A stretch of DNA of 64,000 nt from JBGPEQ01 sp035518775 (GTDB lineage: Bacteria > Pseudomonadota > Alphaproteobacteria > Dongiales > Dongiaceae). Location of the stretch: the NCBI GenBank assembly GCA_035518775.1, contig DATIXH010000301.1, positions 1 through 64,000 of the forward strand. Direction: 5' to 3'. This document shows positions 35,797 through 44,683 of this stretch, piece by piece (within the stretch, counting starts at the first letter, position 1; each line of letters begins with the position of its first letter). The position numbers were made by a program, and so were the translations under genes. The notes under the pieces were generated by a model, which was not told the origin of the DNA, ran no database searches, and saw only the letters and a list, made by a program, of their open reading frames with translations.

Positions 35797-35824
35797 TTGA
35801 CACCATACCCCCCTGGGGTATACA
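35797..35824 (+). promoter_or_regulatory. copA promoter with CsoR operator between -35 and -10
   Basis: TTGACA at 35797-35802, 16 bp, TATACA at 35819-35824, directed at copA. The spacer and -10 hold a palindrome ATACCCC (35805-35811), CCT, GGGGTAT (35815-35821), matching the G/C-tract CsoR operators flanked by AT. Bound repressor would block RNA polymerase. The same site lies 13 bp from the csoR start codon, so csoR is probably autoregulated. Confidence 0.82.
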
Positions 35825-35872
35825 TGACAAGCAGATTCTTCGACCCTCGCCGGGCTGGTCGGGAGTACGCAT

Positions 35873-38356
35873 TTGATCGAATCCATTGAATCGCCGGAGA
35901 AATCTCAGGCTGGAGAGTCTGCGATCGATCCCGTCTGCGGCATGACCGTCGATCCAGCAAAGACGCCGCATCGTGCCGAGCATGGTGGTCGCATCTGGTA
36001 TTTCTGTTGCGCCGCCTGCCGCGGCAAATTCCTCGCCGACCCAGCGCGCTTCGCCGAGGCCGAGACGGCCTGCCGTGGGTACGATCATCGCGAGCAGCCA
36101 TCGCACGCCACTGCGGCGAAACCTGGCGCAAGTGACCCCGGCGCCACCTACACCTGCCCGATGCATCCGGAGGTGCGCCGGAAGGGGCCCGGATCCTGTC
36201 CCGAGTGCGGCATGGCGCTGGGGCCCGCGGGCGTGCCCGCCACGACGCGCGTCGAATACACCTGTCCGATGCACCCGCTGATCGTGCAGGACCATCCCGG
36301 CAATTGTCCGATCTGCGGGATGACGCTCGAGCCGCGCACCGTGACGGTCGAGGCGGCGCCGAACCCGGAATTGGCGGACATGATGCGGCGCTTCTGGATC
36401 GGTGCGGCGCTGATGCTGCCTGTCCTAGTCCTCGCCATGGGCCCGCATCTCATCGGCTTTCCCACGCATGAGCTGATTGCGCCGCGCCTATCGGCATGGC
36501 TCCAGTTCGCCCTCGCCGCGCCGGTGGTGCTGTGGGGCGGCTGGCCGTTCTTCGAGCGCGGCTGGCGGTCGATCGTCACCTGGCGCCTCAACATGTTCAC
36601 CCTGATCGCGATCGGGACCGGCGCCGCCTTCCTCTACAGCGCGGTGGCGGTGCTCGCGCCCGACGTCTTTCCTGCCTCCTATCGCGGCGTCATGGGCGAG
36701 GTCGGCCTCTATTTCGAGGCCGCCGCCGTCATCACCGTGCTCGTGCTGCTGGGGCAGGTGCTGGAGCTGCGCGCGCGTGAGCGCACGAGCGGCGCCTTGC
36801 GGGGGCTCCTGAAGCTGGCGCCGAAGACCGCACGCCGGCTGACCGCCGGCGGCGAGGACGAGGAGGTTCTCGTCGAGCAGATCCAGGTCGGCGACCGTCT
36901 GCGCGTGCGGCCCGGGGAGAAGGTGCCGGTCGACGGCTCCGTGGTCGAGGGTCGCAGCGTCGTCGACGAATCCATGATGACCGGCGAGTCCCTGCCGGTC
37001 GAAAAGAGCCTCGGCGACAAGGTGATCGGCGGCACGCTCAATGGCAGCGGCAGTGTCGTGATCCAGGCCGAGAAGGTCGGCGGCGACACGCTGCTGGCGC
37101 AGATCGCGCAGATGGTGGCGGAGGCGCAGCGCAGCCGCGCGCCAATCCAGCAGCTGGCCGATACCGTCTCGGCCTGGTTCGTACCTGCGGTCGTTATCGT
37201 CGCCGTGATTGCTTTCATCGCGTGGCTCCTGTTCGGACCGACGCCGGCGTTCGCCTTCGCGCTGATCGCGGCCGTCAGCGTCCTCATCATCGCCTGTCCC
37301 TGCGCCCTCGGCCTTGCGACTCCGATGTCGATCATGGTCGGCGTGGGCCGCGGTGCCCAGGCAGGCGTGCTGATCAAGAATGCAGAATCCCTCGAGCGGT
37401 TGGAGAAGGTGGATACGCTCGTCGTCGACAAGACGGGCACGCTGACTGAGGGAAAGCCGCGGGTAATCGGGGTCGTGCCGCAGACCGCATTCGACGAGTC
37501 CGCTGTCATCCAGCTCGCAGCCAGCCTCGAGCGGTCGAGCGAGCATCCCCTGGCGGCGGCGATCATCGCCGAAGCGCAGTCCCGCGGCGCGCAGCTGGCC
37601 GACGTCGCCGACTTCCACGCCGAGACTGGCATGGGCGTCATCGGCAAGATCGATGGTCGGCGCGTGGCGCTCGGCAATATCAAGCTGCTCGAAACGCTCC
37701 ACATCGCGGCCGCGGGAGACGCCGACAAGCTGAGAGCGGACGGCGCGACCGTGATGTTCCTGGCGATCAACGATGCGGTCGCCGGCCTCATCGCCGTCGC
37801 CGATCCGATCAAGCCGTCGACGCCGCCCGCGCTGGCGGCCCTGAAGGCCGAAGGCCTGCGCATCGTCATGCTGACGGGCGATCACCGCGCCACCGCCATT
37901 GCCGTGGCGCACCGGCTCGGCATCGACGATGTGGAGGCGGAGGTGCTGCCGCAAGACAAGGGCGCGGCGGTCCGCAAGCTGCGTCAGCAGGGCCGGGTCG
38001 TGGCGATGGCCGGCGACGGTGTCAACGACGCACCCGCCCTGGCGGAGGCCGATGTCGGCATCGCCATGGGCACGGGCACCGACGTAGCGATTGCGAGTGC
38101 CGGCGTCACTCTGGTCAAGGGCGATCTCTCGGGCCTGCTGCGGGCACGCCGCCTCAGTCACGCGACCATGCGCAACATCCGGCAGAATCTGTTCCTGGCG
38201 TTCGTCTATAACGCGCTGGGCGTGCCGCTCGCTGCCGGGGTGCTCTATCCCTTCACGGGAACGCTGCTCTCGCCGATCGTGGCCGCCGCCGCCATGAGCC
38301 TGAGTTCGGTCTCCGTCATCGGCAACGCCCTGCGCCTCCATCGCGCCCAGCTTTAG
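35873..38356 (+). CDS. copA: Copper-exporting P1B-type ATPase CopA
   Basis: 827 aa. TTG start with GGGAG 7 bp upstream; no other start fits. N-terminus: a YHS-type metal domain (DPVCGMTV, about 19-65), then two heavy-metal-binding modules (YTCPMHPEV...CPECGM, 93-118; YTCPMHPLI...CPICGM, 129-154) instead of the usual CxxC ferredoxin-like domains. The core has MMTGESLPV, C475-P-C477 in the membrane site, DKTGT with phosphorylated D519, HP (SSEHPLAAA) and GDGVNDAPAL. It pumps Cu(I) out of the cytoplasm. Regulated by the adjacent CsoR. Confidence 0.95.
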   Translation: MIESIESPEKSQAGESAIDPVCGMTVDPAKTPHRAEHGGRIWYFCCAACRGKFLADPARFAEAETACRGYDHREQPSHATAAKPGASDPGATYTCPMHPEVRRKGPGSCPECGMALGPAGVPATTRVEYTCPMHPLIVQDHPGNCPICGMTLEPRTVTVEAAPNPELADMMRRFWIGAALMLPVLVLAMGPHLIGFPTHELIAPRLSAWLQFALAAPVVLWGGWPFFERGWRSIVTWRLNMFTLIAIGTGAAFLYSAVAVLAPDVFPASYRGVMGEVGLYFEAAAVITVLVLLGQVLELRARERTSGALRGLLKLAPKTARRLTAGGEDEEVLVEQIQVGDRLRVRPGEKVPVDGSVVEGRSVVDESMMTGESLPVEKSLGDKVIGGTLNGSGSVVIQAEKVGGDTLLAQIAQMVAEAQRSRAPIQQLADTVSAWFVPAVVIVAVIAFIAWLLFGPTPAFAFALIAAVSVLIIACPCALGLATPMSIMVGVGRGAQAGVLIKNAESLERLEKVDTLVVDKTGTLTEGKPRVIGVVPQTAFDESAVIQLAASLERSSEHPLAAAIIAEAQSRGAQLADVADFHAETGMGVIGKIDGRRVALGNIKLLETLHIAAAGDADKLRADGATVMFLAINDAVAGLIAVADPIKPSTPPALAALKAEGLRIVMLTGDHRATAIAVAHRLGIDDVEAEVLPQDKGAAVRKLRQQGRVVAMAGDGVNDAPALAEADVGIAMGTGTDVAIASAGVTLVKGDLSGLLRARRLSHATMRNIRQNLFLAFVYNALGVPLAAGVLYPFTGTLLSPIVAAAAMSLSSVSVIGNALRLHRAQL

Positions 38357-38394
38357 GGGGACTCGGAACTCGGATTTCGCGGCGAGTGGTCTGC

Positions 38395-38435
38395 TTGACG
38401 GAGTGGTACGTCTCTGATATATGAACAGTTGTTCA
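38395..38435 (+). promoter_or_regulatory. Promoter and SmtB/ArsR operator of the zinc-type regulator
   Basis: TTGACG at 38395-38400, 17 bp, TATATG at 38418-38423. The dyad TGAACA (38422-38427), GT, TGTTCA (38430-38435) overlaps the end of the -10 and ends one base before the ATG at 38437. This is the 12-2-12 style operator of SmtB/CzrA repressors. Predicted transcription start is near 38430, so the 5' leader would be only about 7 nt: probably leaderless mRNA. Confidence 0.8.
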
Positions 38436-38436
38436 A

Positions 38437-38787
38437 ATGAATAAGTTAACGAGCAATCATCGCCGCTCCTCGCGCTCGGCCCTGTTGCTTGCCGATGAGC
38501 ATGCTGCGGAACTGGCCGACCTGTTCCGCCTTCTGGGCGATCCCACACGCCTGCGCATCGTGCTCACCTGCCTCGATGCGCCGACTTCGGTCGGCGAGAT
38601 CGCCGATCGGCTGGAGCTGAGCGCTTCGCTGGTCAGCCATCACCTGCGCCTGTTGCGCGCCGCCCGTATCGTGCGCGCCGAGCGGCATGGCAAGCAGGTG
38701 TTCTATGCGGCCGCCGACGATCACGTCCGCTGCGTCGTCGTCGACATGCTTGAGCATGTGGCCGAGCCGCAGGGCGACGAGGACTAG
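38437..38787 (+). CDS. ArsR/SmtB family metal-responsive repressor (zinc-type site)
   Basis: 116-aa winged-helix repressor. Recognition helix region TSVGEIADRLELSASLVSHHLRLL. The alpha-5 metal site is complete: D94-x-H96-x10-H107-x2-E110, the Zn(II) site of SmtB and CzrA. It lacks the CxC alpha-3 site of arsenic or cadmium sensors. There is no ribosome site before the ATG, in keeping with a leaderless transcript. The exporter gene starts immediately after its stop codon, so the regulator controls that exporter. Confidence 0.92.
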   Translation: MNKLTSNHRRSSRSALLLADEHAAELADLFRLLGDPTRLRIVLTCLDAPTSVGEIADRLELSASLVSHHLRLLRAARIVRAERHGKQVFYAAADDHVRCVVVDMLEHVAEPQGDED

Positions 38788-39420
38788 ATGTCGGCCTCCT
38801 GCTGCCACCAGTATGACGGCCCGGCGCGCGATGACGGCTTTCGGCGCGTGCTCTGGATCGCGCTTGCTGTCAACGCCGGCATGTTCCTGGTCGAGGGTGT
38901 TTCCGGGCTGCTCGGCGACTCCGTGTCGCTCCAGGCCGATGCGCTGGATTTCCTCGGCGATGCCGCCAACTACGGGCTCGGTCTTGCGGTTCTGGGGCTG
39001 ACCCTGACCCGCCGCGCCGCGGCCGCCCTGGTCAAGGGCGCATCCATGGGCCTGTTCGGTCTGTGGGTCATCGGCGCCGCGGTCTACAACCTCGTCGGGC
39101 AGACCGTGCCCAGCTCGGCGGTCATGGGCGTGGTCGGCTTTCTCGCCCTGGCCGCCAATCTCGGCGTCGCCGTCCTGCTGTATCGGCACCGCGCCGGCGA
39201 CAGCAACCGCCGCTCGGTCTGGCTCTGCAGCCGCAACGACGCCATCGGCAACCTGGCGGTCATGCTCGCCGCTTCCGGGGTGTTCGCCAGCGGCACCGGC
39301 TGGCCCGACCTGGCGGTCGCCGCCGTCATGGCCTGGCTCGCCTTGTCGTCCTCCTATCGCGTGATCGTCCAGGCCCTGGGCGAGATTCGGGGCGCTGCGG
39401 CCCCGCTTCCCGCCGAGTAG
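38788..39420 (+). CDS. CDF-type cation transporter, short form
   Basis: 210 aa with six membrane segments and no C-terminal cytoplasmic domain. It begins MSASCCHQYD. TM2 has D54-x3-D58 (DALDFLGDAANY). In TM5 the usual HxxxD pair is C147-x3-D151 (CSRNDAIGN), so one His is a Cys. It exports a divalent metal, probably zinc or a soft metal, by proton exchange. The ATG follows the regulator's stop codon without a gap. Confidence 0.88.
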   Translation: MSASCCHQYDGPARDDGFRRVLWIALAVNAGMFLVEGVSGLLGDSVSLQADALDFLGDAANYGLGLAVLGLTLTRRAAAALVKGASMGLFGLWVIGAAVYNLVGQTVPSSAVMGVVGFLALAANLGVAVLLYRHRAGDSNRRSVWLCSRNDAIGNLAVMLAASGVFASGTGWPDLAVAAVMAWLALSSSYRVIVQALGEIRGAAAPLPAE

Positions 39421-39542
39421 CCGCGGTCGGCCCTGAGGGCGGACGGTGCGACCTCGGGCCACTTGACAAGGTTGGGCGCTCGAATCACTCCTGTGCCGCA
39501 AAATTGGGCGGCAGTTCCTGTCGCCTGCAACCGAGTGGGAAC

Positions 39543-40487
39543 ATGGTGACGCTCCTCGACGTCAGAGGATTGAGCAGGCACTTCGGCCCCATCACCGCCG
39601 TCGACAACGTCAGCTTCGCGGTGCAACGGGGCGGCGTGCTGGGCTTCCTCGGGCCGAACGGCGCCGGCAAGACGACGACCATGCGCATGATCGCCGGCTT
39701 CCTGGCGCCCAGCAGCGGGACGGCCATCGTCTGCGGCGCCGATGTCGGCGCCGATCCGGTGGCGGTGAAGCGTCGGCTCGGCTACCTGCCCGAAGGCGCG
39801 CCGCTCTATGTCGACATGACGCCGGCCGGCTTCCTGGATTTCGTCGCCTCCGTCCGCGGCCTCGCCGGGCCTGATCGGCGCCGGCGCCTGGATGATGTGG
39901 TGGAGCGCATGCATCTCGGCGGGGTGATGCGCCAGCGGATCGAGACGCTGTCCAAGGGCTATAGACGTCGCGTCGCCTTGGCGCAGGCCATACTGCACGA
40001 TCCCGACGTGCTGATCCTGGATGAGCCGACCGACGGCCTCGATCCCAACCAGAAGCACGAGGTGCGCGAGCTGATCCGCACCATGGCGCCCAGCAAGGCG
40101 ATCGTCATCTCGACCCACATCCTCGAAGAGGTGGAGGCGCTGTGCAATCGGGCCATCATCATCGCCCGCGGCCGCGTCGTCGCCGACGGCACACCCGAGG
40201 CGCTGCGCGCCAAGTCGGACCGGCACAATGCCGTCTCTTTGCGTCTCAGCGCCGGCGAGGCGCAGCGGGCGATGGAGGTGCTGCGGCCGCTGCCCGAGGT
40301 GGCGCGCGTGGACCTGATGGCGCAGGTCGACGGCGTGGTGGATCTGATGGTGCGATCGGCGAGCGGCCGCAGCATCACGGCGGAGGTCGGCGCCGCCCTC
40401 CGCGAGCATGCGATCGGTGTCCAGGAGCTGTCGAGCGAGCGCGGACGCCTGGACGACGTCTTCCGCAGCATCACCAGCGGGGCCTGA
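39543..40487 (+). CDS. ABC-2 type transporter ATPase (GldA-like)
   Basis: 314 aa. Walker A GPNGAGKTT, signature LSKGYRRRV (the LSKGY form typical of the GldA/ABC-2 group), Walker B LILDEPTDGLDPNQ, H-loop VISTHILEEVE. The C-terminal about 90 residues form a regulatory tail. ATG 39543 gives MVTLLDVRGLSRHFG; a longer frame to 39063 is antisense-like extension. First gene of a four-gene operon with permease, GldG-like and DUF4340 genes. Confidence 0.9.
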   Translation: MVTLLDVRGLSRHFGPITAVDNVSFAVQRGGVLGFLGPNGAGKTTTMRMIAGFLAPSSGTAIVCGADVGADPVAVKRRLGYLPEGAPLYVDMTPAGFLDFVASVRGLAGPDRRRRLDDVVERMHLGGVMRQRIETLSKGYRRRVALAQAILHDPDVLILDEPTDGLDPNQKHEVRELIRTMAPSKAIVISTHILEEVEALCNRAIIIARGRVVADGTPEALRAKSDRHNAVSLRLSAGEAQRAMEVLRPLPEVARVDLMAQVDGVVDLMVRSASGRSITAEVGAALREHAIGVQELSSERGRLDDVFRSITSGA

Positions 40488-40500
40488 GCCGGAAAAGCAC

Positions 40501-41235
40501 ATGCGCAACGTCATCGTCATAGCCAAGCGCGAGCTGGCGGCTTATTTCATCTCGCCGCTCGCCTACGTGTTCATTGTGATCTTCCTCGCCCTGGCGGGCG
40601 CGTTCGGCTTCTATGTCGGCGGCTTCTTTCAGCGCGGCCAGGCCGATCTCGGCGCCTTCTTCATCTTCCATCCCTGGCTGTTCATGGTGCTGGTGCCGGC
40701 GATCGGCATGCGGCTGTGGGCGGAGGAGCGGCGCTCCGGCACCATCGAGCTGCTGATGACCCTGCCGATCACGCCGATCGAGGCGGTGCTCGGTAAGTTC
40801 CTGGCCGCCTGGGCGTTCACGACCATCGCGCTCGCGCTCACCTTCCCGATGTGGCTGACGGTCAACTATCTGGGTGCGCCGGACAATGGGGTGATCGTCG
40901 CGAGCTACATCGGCAGCTGGCTGATGGCGGGCGCCTTCCTGGCCCTCAGCTCCTGCCTGTCGGCGCTCACCAAGAACCAGGTGATCGCCTTCATCGTCGG
41001 CGCCGCGGTCTCGTTCCTGTTCCTGATGAGCGGGCTCGATTTCGTGCTCGATGCCTTCCGCGGCTGGGCGCCGGCCTATGTGGTCGATCTCGTCGGCTCG
41101 CTCTCGTTCCTTACTCATTTCGCAGCTATCGCCAAGGGCGTGATCAGCCTGCCGACGGCGATCTTCCTGGTCTCCTTGATCCTGCTCTGCCTGTTCATCA
41201 ACACGCAGGTCATCGAGCTGAAGAAGGCGGCATAG
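40501..41235 (+). CDS. ABC-2 type permease (GldF-like)
   Basis: 244 aa with six membrane segments, starting MRNVIVIAKRELAAYFISPLAYVFI. The segment RLWAEERRSGTIELLMTLPITPIEAVLGKFLAAW is the typical amphipathic coupling region of ABC-2 permeases. 13 bp after the ATPase and 2 bp before the GldG-like gene. Family members export or assemble unknown envelope material; motility is shown only in Bacteroidetes. Confidence 0.9.
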   Translation: MRNVIVIAKRELAAYFISPLAYVFIVIFLALAGAFGFYVGGFFQRGQADLGAFFIFHPWLFMVLVPAIGMRLWAEERRSGTIELLMTLPITPIEAVLGKFLAAWAFTTIALALTFPMWLTVNYLGAPDNGVIVASYIGSWLMAGAFLALSSCLSALTKNQVIAFIVGAAVSFLFLMSGLDFVLDAFRGWAPAYVVDLVGSLSFLTHFAAIAKGVISLPTAIFLVSLILLCLFINTQVIELKKAA

Positions 41236-41237
41236 CG

Positions 41238-43202
41238 ATGCTTCAAACCCTGCGACGGATGAACCGCGGAACGCTGACCGGCATTGGCATCGCCCTCGCC
41301 ATCGTCTGCTTCCTGGCGGTCAACCTGTTCTCGACGCTGGAGCTCGGCGCCGCCCGCCTCGACCTCACGGAGAACGGCCTCTACACGCTCTCCGACAGCA
41401 CCGTCGCCATGCTCAAGGGGATGAAGGAGCCGGTAAGGCTGCGGCTCTACGAATCGCGCCCGCTGCTCGACGGCAGCCCGGCGCTCAAGCCCTATGCGGC
41501 GCGAGTGCGCGAGATGCTGGCGAGCTACGTCAAGTTGTCGGGCGACCGGATCTCGCTGGAGCTCATCGACCCCGAGCCGTTCTCGCCGGAGGAGGATCGG
41601 GCCGCCGCCTTCGGGTTGCGCGGCGTGCCCTACGATGCGACGGGGAATCGCGGCTATTTCGGCCTCGTCGGGACGAACACCACCGACGACACCGATTCCA
41701 TTCCCTTCCTCGCGCCGGACCGCGAGGCTTTCCTCGAGTACGACCTGACGCGGCTGGTCTATGACCTGGCCCATCCCGACAAGCCGGTGGTGGCGCTGAT
41801 CGACACCGTCGGCCTCAGCGGCGGGCCGCAGAGCAACTACCGGCCGTGGCAGATCTACGAGCAGATGCGGCAGTTCTTCGACCTGCGCGTCTTGGGCGGC
41901 GACATCGACAAGATCGGCGACGACGTGAAGGCGCTGGTCATCGTCCATCCGCACGACCTGAGCGACAAGACGCAGTACGCCATCGACCAGTTCGTCATGC
42001 GCGGCGGCCCGACCATGATCTTCGCCGATCCGCTGGCCGAGAATATGGCGCGCAACGCGCGCATGGGCGCGCCGCCACCCGAGACCGCCTCGAACCTCGA
42101 GCGCCTGATGCAGGCCTGGGGCGTGGCGCTGTCGCCGGGCAAGGTGGTCGGCGACCGGCACGCGGCGATGCAGGTGCAGGCGATGAGCAACGGCCGGGCG
42201 GTCATCGTGCAATACCTGCCCTGGCTCACGCTGGACAAGAGCACCCTCGACCAGAACGACGTCGTCACCGGCCAGCTCGAGGTGCTCCGGCTGTTCAGCG
42301 CCGGGGCGCTGGTGCGGCTCCCGGACGCGACGACCAAGATGGAGCCGCTGGTGCAGTCGAGCCCCGATTCCATGCTGATCGACGCCCAGCAGCTGCAGTC
42401 GATGCCCGACCCGGCCGGCCTCATGAACGCGTTCCAGCCGAGCGGGCTCAGCTATCCGCTGGCGGCGCGCGTCACCGGCCCCGCCAAGAGCGCCTTTCCC
42501 GATGGCCCGCCGGCGCCACCCAAGGCCGCGGACGCCGGCAGCAGCGACAGCAGCAGCGCGAACGGCGGCAGCACGAGCGCCGCGACGACCACGCCGGCCG
42601 CGCCATCGCTCAAGGAGTCGAGCCAGCCGATCAACCTGATCCTGGTCACGGACGTCGACATGCTGTCCGACGAGGCTTGGCTGAACGTCCAGGACGGCGG
42701 CGACGCCCAGCTGGCCGTGCCGATCGCCCACAATGCCGACTTCGTGATCAACTCGATCGAGAACCTGGCGGGCGGCGCGGCGCTGGCAAACCTCCGAGGC
42801 CGCGGCCTCTCCAGCCGGCCCTTCACCACCGTGGAGCAGATCCGCTCCGACGCCGAGGCCAAGTACCTGGCCACCGAGGAGGAGCTGAGCAAGCAGCTCG
42901 AGGGAGCGCAGAAGAAGCTGGCCTCGCTCGAGAGCGACCAGAAGGCCGGCGCCGGCAGCGCGGTCCTGCTGAGCGCCGAGCAGCAGGACACCGTGCGCAC
43001 CTTCCGCAACCAGGTGCTGACGCTGCGCGCCCAGTTGCGCGAGGTGCAGCGCGCGCTCCAGCAGGACATCGACCGGCTGCAGACCTGGGTGATGCTGGCG
43101 AACATCGCGGCCGTGCCGGCCATCGTCGCCATCCTGGCGCTGGTCGTGGCGCTGTGGCGGCGGGCGCTCCGGCAGCGGCAGCGGGCCGCCGCGGGCAGCT
43201 GA
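41238..43202 (+). CDS. GldG-like ABC-type auxiliary membrane protein
   Basis: 654 aa. An N-terminal membrane segment (LTGIGIALAIVCFLAVNLFS), a large periplasmic part resembling the GldG/IFT52 fold (RLDLTENGLYTLSDSTVAMLKGMKEPVRL; VDFF-like LTRLVYDLAHPDKPVVALID), a low-complexity Ser/Ala/Pro linker (about 425-455), a coiled coil near 550-630, and a C-terminal membrane helix ending in RRALRQRQR. It is the extracytoplasmic partner of the ABC-2 exporter. Confidence 0.88.
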   Translation: MLQTLRRMNRGTLTGIGIALAIVCFLAVNLFSTLELGAARLDLTENGLYTLSDSTVAMLKGMKEPVRLRLYESRPLLDGSPALKPYAARVREMLASYVKLSGDRISLELIDPEPFSPEEDRAAAFGLRGVPYDATGNRGYFGLVGTNTTDDTDSIPFLAPDREAFLEYDLTRLVYDLAHPDKPVVALIDTVGLSGGPQSNYRPWQIYEQMRQFFDLRVLGGDIDKIGDDVKALVIVHPHDLSDKTQYAIDQFVMRGGPTMIFADPLAENMARNARMGAPPPETASNLERLMQAWGVALSPGKVVGDRHAAMQVQAMSNGRAVIVQYLPWLTLDKSTLDQNDVVTGQLEVLRLFSAGALVRLPDATTKMEPLVQSSPDSMLIDAQQLQSMPDPAGLMNAFQPSGLSYPLAARVTGPAKSAFPDGPPAPPKAADAGSSDSSSANGGSTSAATTTPAAPSLKESSQPINLILVTDVDMLSDEAWLNVQDGGDAQLAVPIAHNADFVINSIENLAGGAALANLRGRGLSSRPFTTVEQIRSDAEAKYLATEEELSKQLEGAQKKLASLESDQKAGAGSAVLLSAEQQDTVRTFRNQVLTLRAQLREVQRALQQDIDRLQTWVMLANIAAVPAIVAILALVVALWRRALRQRQRAAAGS

Positions 43203-43220
43203 GCGAAAGGCAGGGGCGCC

Positions 43221-44252
43221 ATGAGGCCGACGACGTTCATCGTTCTGCTCGCCGTCACCGCCGTCAGCGTGCTGGGCGCCGGCTATGCTGTGATCCACGA
43301 GAGCCGCATCCAGGCGCCGGTCGCGGCCGGCGGCGCGCCCGTCTTCGGCGGCCTCCTAGCGCATGCCAACGACCTGCAGAGCGCCACGATCGCCAGCGCC
43401 TCCGGCAAGTTCACGATCGTGCGCAAGGGCGACGGCTGGGTGCTTGCCGAGAAGGACGGCTATCCGGTGCTGGCGGACAAGCTGCGGCAGGCCGTGGCCG
43501 GTCTCGCCGACCTGCGGCTGCTGGAGGCGAAGACCGACCAGCCAGACCGCTATGCGCGGCTCGAGGTCGAGGACATCACGGCCAAGGACGCCAAGTCGAA
43601 GCAGGTGACCTTGGTCGGGGCCGACGGCAAGCCGCTCGCCGACCTCATCGTCGGCAAGCAGAACTACACCACCGACCTCAACGGCCTGCACGGCCTCTAC
43701 GTGCGCAAGCCGGGGAACGCGCAGGCCTGGCTGGCCCAGGGCTTCGTCGAGCTGCCGACCTCCGCCGTCGACTGGGTCGACCGGACGGTGGTCGACATAC
43801 CGGCCGACAAGATCCAGCGCCTGCAGTTCGAGCCGACGGCGGCGCCGGCCGTGACGGTGAGCAAGGCCGACAAGGCGGCGACCGACTTCACGCTCGCGCC
43901 GCTCCCCGAGGGCAAGAGCGCCGACCCCGACGCCCTCAAGCGGCTGACGGAGGCCTTTACCGCCATCGACCTCGACGACGTGCGGGCCGACAAGAACACG
44001 GACAAGGCGGTCAAGGCCGGAACTGCCGAAGCCACCACCTTCGACGGGCTGACCCTGAAGGTCGAACTGCTGGCCATGGACGGCGGCACCTGGATGCGCG
44101 TGACCGCCTCCGCGGCCCCAGGAAGCGCGGCGGTCGACGAGGCCAAGACCATCAGCGACCGGGTCTCCGGCTGGCTGTTCGAGCTGCCGCAGTTCAAGGC
44201 CGGCCTGCTGCAGCCCAGGATCGACGATTTCCTGAAGAAACCGGAAGGCTGA
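43221..44252 (+). CDS. DUF4340 domain protein
   Basis: 343 aa with one N-terminal membrane anchor (TTFIVLLAVTAVSVLGAGYAV). The body has the repeated beta-rich DUF4340 pattern (SASGKFTIVRKGDGWVLAEKDGYPV; DKLRQAVAGLADLRLLEAK; QVTLVGADGKPLADLIVGK). DUF4340 proteins regularly follow gldG-like genes, and this one is 18 bp after it. Function unknown. It ends 16 bp before array locus 2, which is transcribed toward it. Confidence 0.87.
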   Translation: MRPTTFIVLLAVTAVSVLGAGYAVIHESRIQAPVAAGGAPVFGGLLAHANDLQSATIASASGKFTIVRKGDGWVLAEKDGYPVLADKLRQAVAGLADLRLLEAKTDQPDRYARLEVEDITAKDAKSKQVTLVGADGKPLADLIVGKQNYTTDLNGLHGLYVRKPGNAQAWLAQGFVELPTSAVDWVDRTVVDIPADKIQRLQFEPTAAPAVTVSKADKAATDFTLAPLPEGKSADPDALKRLTEAFTAIDLDDVRADKNTDKAVKAGTAEATTFDGLTLKVELLAMDGGTWMRVTASAAPGSAAVDEAKTISDRVSGWLFELPQFKAGLLQPRIDDFLKKPEG

Positions 44253-44268
44253 TCCCCCGGTCATCCAG

Positions 44269-44655
44269 AGATCGAGCGAAGGACCCCATGCCCAGCGGGG
44301 AAGGCGCCGGTCCCGCCTGTAGGGCACGCGCCCCAAGGTGGGCGCCCTAGTTTGGCGTGACGGTTGCTAGGGAGGGCGGCCACGGGGACCGCCCCTGTCA
44401 ATTTTGAACGAAGGACCCCATGCCCAGCGGGGAGGTCGCCGATCCCGCTGCCTGTAGGGGCACCCTGCGGGTGCCCCCTGGTCCGGCGTGACAGTTGCCG
44501 GAGGAGGGGCCGCCACGTGGGGCCAGCCCTCCACCGATGTCGATTTGAACAAAGGACCCCATGCCCAGCGGGAAGCGCCGCAACTCCGCCGTTGCAGCGG
44601 CGGCCACCGCCTTGCGCGTCGCGTCTGACCTATCCACGATGTCAAAGATCGAGCC
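44269..44655 (-). repeat. Repeat array locus 2: conserved 21-nt block plus three ~32-bp repeats
   Basis: Read on the minus strand, the 21-nt block identical to 27484-27504 is at 44655-44635, then repeats at 44573-44542, 44432-44402 and 44299-44269 with core GCTGGGCATGGGGTCC then TTYGYTC. Repeat starts are 131 and 144 bp apart. Here the units are longer tandem repeats: patches in the spacers such as GGCGTGACAGTTGC (44486-44499) and GGCGTGACGGTTGC (44354-44367) are shared. Each spacer has its own hairpin, for example GGGGCACCC/GGGTGCCCC at 44457-44477 and a TAGGGC/GCCCTA palindrome at 44320-44349. This 470-bp gap has no gene. Confidence 0.8.
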
Positions 44656-44683
44656 AGCTGTCCCCAAGTGGGCAACCGACATG

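Noticed and set aside
39063..39542. Long N-terminal extension of the GldA-like ATPase
   Set aside because: It overlaps the cation transporter gene in another frame; the ATPase fold begins just after 39543.
41846..44350. 834-aa frame overlapping the GldG-like and DUF4340 genes
   Set aside because: Shadow frame rich in Arg/Gly/Ala; both real genes in other frames have clear family features.
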